Shown one piece after another: positions 57,244 through 64,000 of a DNA stretch of 64,000 bases (position 1 is the stretch's first letter; every line of letters begins with the position of its first letter). This DNA is from Meghimatium bilineatum. Lineage: Eukaryota; Mollusca; Gastropoda; Stylommatophora; Philomycidae. The notes beneath the pieces were generated by a model that saw nothing but the letters and a program-made list of their open reading frames with translations, searched no databases and had not been told where the DNA came from. Position numbers and translations under genes: made by a program. Location: positions 40,729,181-40,793,180 of the forward strand of contig CM067309.1 in assembly GCA_034231615.1 (NCBI GenBank). Reading direction: 5' to 3'.

Positions 57244-57488
57244 TTCTTCTTCTGTGTTCATTCTCAAATTCCTGCAGATTAACAGGATGTAGTCTTGAGA
57301 AGGGAATGCATTGTCAGGTTTTACAGCTTTGCTGTGATATCTGTACCTTTTGGCATGACACCACATCCAACTTCAGTACAGATTCTGGATCACGTTGACC
57401 CTTAAATGGAATGTAACAGCTAACACCATCCCAAAACCTTCTTAGTTGCCTCTTACGACCATGCATGGAAGGTAAACAGTGTTGATAT
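57244..57488 (-). mobile_element. SINE family A copy
   Basis: Antisense: cttctgtgttcattctcaaa, aacaggatgtagtcttgaga, catgcatggaaggtaaacag. Confidence 0.85.
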
Positions 57489-57489
57489 T

Positions 57490-58160
57490 CTGATGTTACC
57501 AGAATTTCTTATCTGTGGCAAGTCACTAAAACAGCAAGAATTACATCAGAAGATATTGTCCAATCAGGCAGCCATTACAGCATGGCATTAAGAACGTGGA
57601 GAACCCTGCATTTGTTGACAGTAGCAAGATTTTGTTGCCACCCTTGCACATTAAGCTGGGTCTTATGAAAAAATTTGTCAAGGCAATGGATGGTTGGTTG
57701 CTGATCCAGCTGTCCATGGGCTCATGCCCTTTGACCTAATGCCATTAGATGGCATTATATTGCTGGGAAGTCTGTGGATTTTCGGCCCACCCCGGGACAG
57801 AGCCAGATAATAACTATCACACCTCCAGGAAGGTAGGTTTCAACCTTTGCACTGCTCCTAGCCACTGTAGCCAAGATAGGGTTCACTGTGCTCATTTCCC
57901 GCCAACAATTGATTACTGGCTATGCCGAACTTCTCTATTGCTCGAGGCATGCAACCAAATGTTCAAGTCAAAAGGATTGTCATGTCCTGAGTCACTGTGC
58001 CTCTATGATGGGCCTCAGCCATAGGAAAAACAGTGATGTCAGTTTCCTCCTCTTCAGTGCTGCGCAGTACATCTCGGGCTCCCTCCCAACCACAGAGGGT
58101 GCATACATATATTCAGGCAAACATGAAAAAACATTTAAACAACAAAACAAAATCGTAACT
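57490..58160. other. Intergenic between SINE and ERK 3' end
   Basis: 57690-57745 (ggttggttgctgatccagct) matches 54095-54140. The rest is unrecognised, and may include ERK 3' untranslated sequence. Confidence 0.4.
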
Positions 58161-58164
58161 GTAT

Positions 58165-58300
58165 AGATGACATGCCATGAAGCTTCTATAAGAAGATAAC
58201 CTCAATATAACGGCATATCATCCACTAAGGTTTTCTGTTGCATGGATGGTATGTCTAGTGGGCCATTGGTGAGACCTAAAGACGCAACCACATGCGTAAA
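58165..58300 (-). repeat. Dispersed repeat, reverse copy of 49213-49348
   Basis: tagatgacatgccatgaagc, ctaaggttttctgttgcatg, aacctcaatataac; probably within the ERK 3' untranslated region. Confidence 0.72.
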
Positions 58301-58435
58301 GGTAATGGATAAAACTGATGTTTTCAAATGTCTAACCTATTTATAGTGCATCAATGACCTAAAACACTATAGGTTGAACTGGTTTAAGATAACGCCAGAT
58401 AAAGAATTGAATATCTCCTTACCTACATAGATGGA

Positions 58436-63825
<5,390 letters not shown>

Positions 63826-63914
63826 CTGGACTTTTGCTAAGATACTTTAACAACTTTCACATAACAGATCCAAGTACCTACTTTTGATAATACAATACAT
63901 TTAAAACAATCTAT

Positions 63915-64000
63915 TGCTATATCACAACAGGTTGTGGTTTATTGCTATATCACAACAGGAGGTGGTTTATTGCTATATCACAACAGGAGGTGGTTTATTG
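63915..64000. repeat. 28-bp minisatellite, three copies to the window edge
   Basis: ttgctatatcacaacaggag then gtggttta; continues past the right edge. Confidence 0.93.

Overview
This is a eukaryotic, animal-type window. It is visibly AT-rich, the genes have short spliced exons with GT-AG introns, and the introns and intergenic DNA are packed with LINE fragments, SINEs, small DNA transposons and minisatellites. Three host genes could be read exon by exon, and their protein families place the source among animals. The repeat style (CR1-, RTE- and L1/Tx1-like LINEs, tRNA-headed SINEs) suggests an invertebrate, possibly a mollusc or other lophotrochozoan. That last step is inference only.

Layout. 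From 8.05 to 31.03 kb on the minus strand lies a complete pescadillo (PES1) gene: 14 coding exons with consistent phases, summing to 581 codons plus stop. From 34.91 to 43.81 kb on the plus strand lies a four-exon gene for a PAGR1/PA1-like subunit of the MLL3/4 histone methyltransferase complex, with an unusually long Ser/Thr/Asn-rich tail. PES1 and PAGR1 are divergent, with about 3.9 kb between their start codons. From 58.44 kb to the right edge on the minus strand lie the last four coding exons of an ERK-type MAP kinase; its 5' part is outside the window. The rest (1-8 kb, 43.8-58.4 kb and nearly all introns) is repeats.

Repeats. I recognise about 30 LINE pieces, all 5'-truncated or internally broken, from several families. 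They include one with RNase H, an L1/Tx1-like reverse transcriptase, and families ending in 'W.GH..R' plus 'GRPR' motifs. There is a roughly 280-bp SINE family with clear target-site duplications at several copies, a tRNA-headed SINE family, a piggyBac-like element, a possible TTAA-flanked MITE, and two copies of a pogo/Tigger-like MITE. More than 20 minisatellites are present. I saw no LTR retroelement, retrovirus or Polinton, no CRISPR array and no bacterial-style operon.

Most notable: at three PES1 exons a splice site has been tandemly copied. These are the exon 2 acceptor (30-bp unit, about 12 copies), the exon 4 donor (39-bp unit, about 13 copies) and the exon 9 acceptor (63-bp duplication). 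The basic periods are all multiples of three. Two of the extra acceptors would add an open in-frame peptide, while extra exon 4 donors would add an immediate stop. This is a readable case of minisatellites that carry splice sites in an essential ribosome-biogenesis gene.
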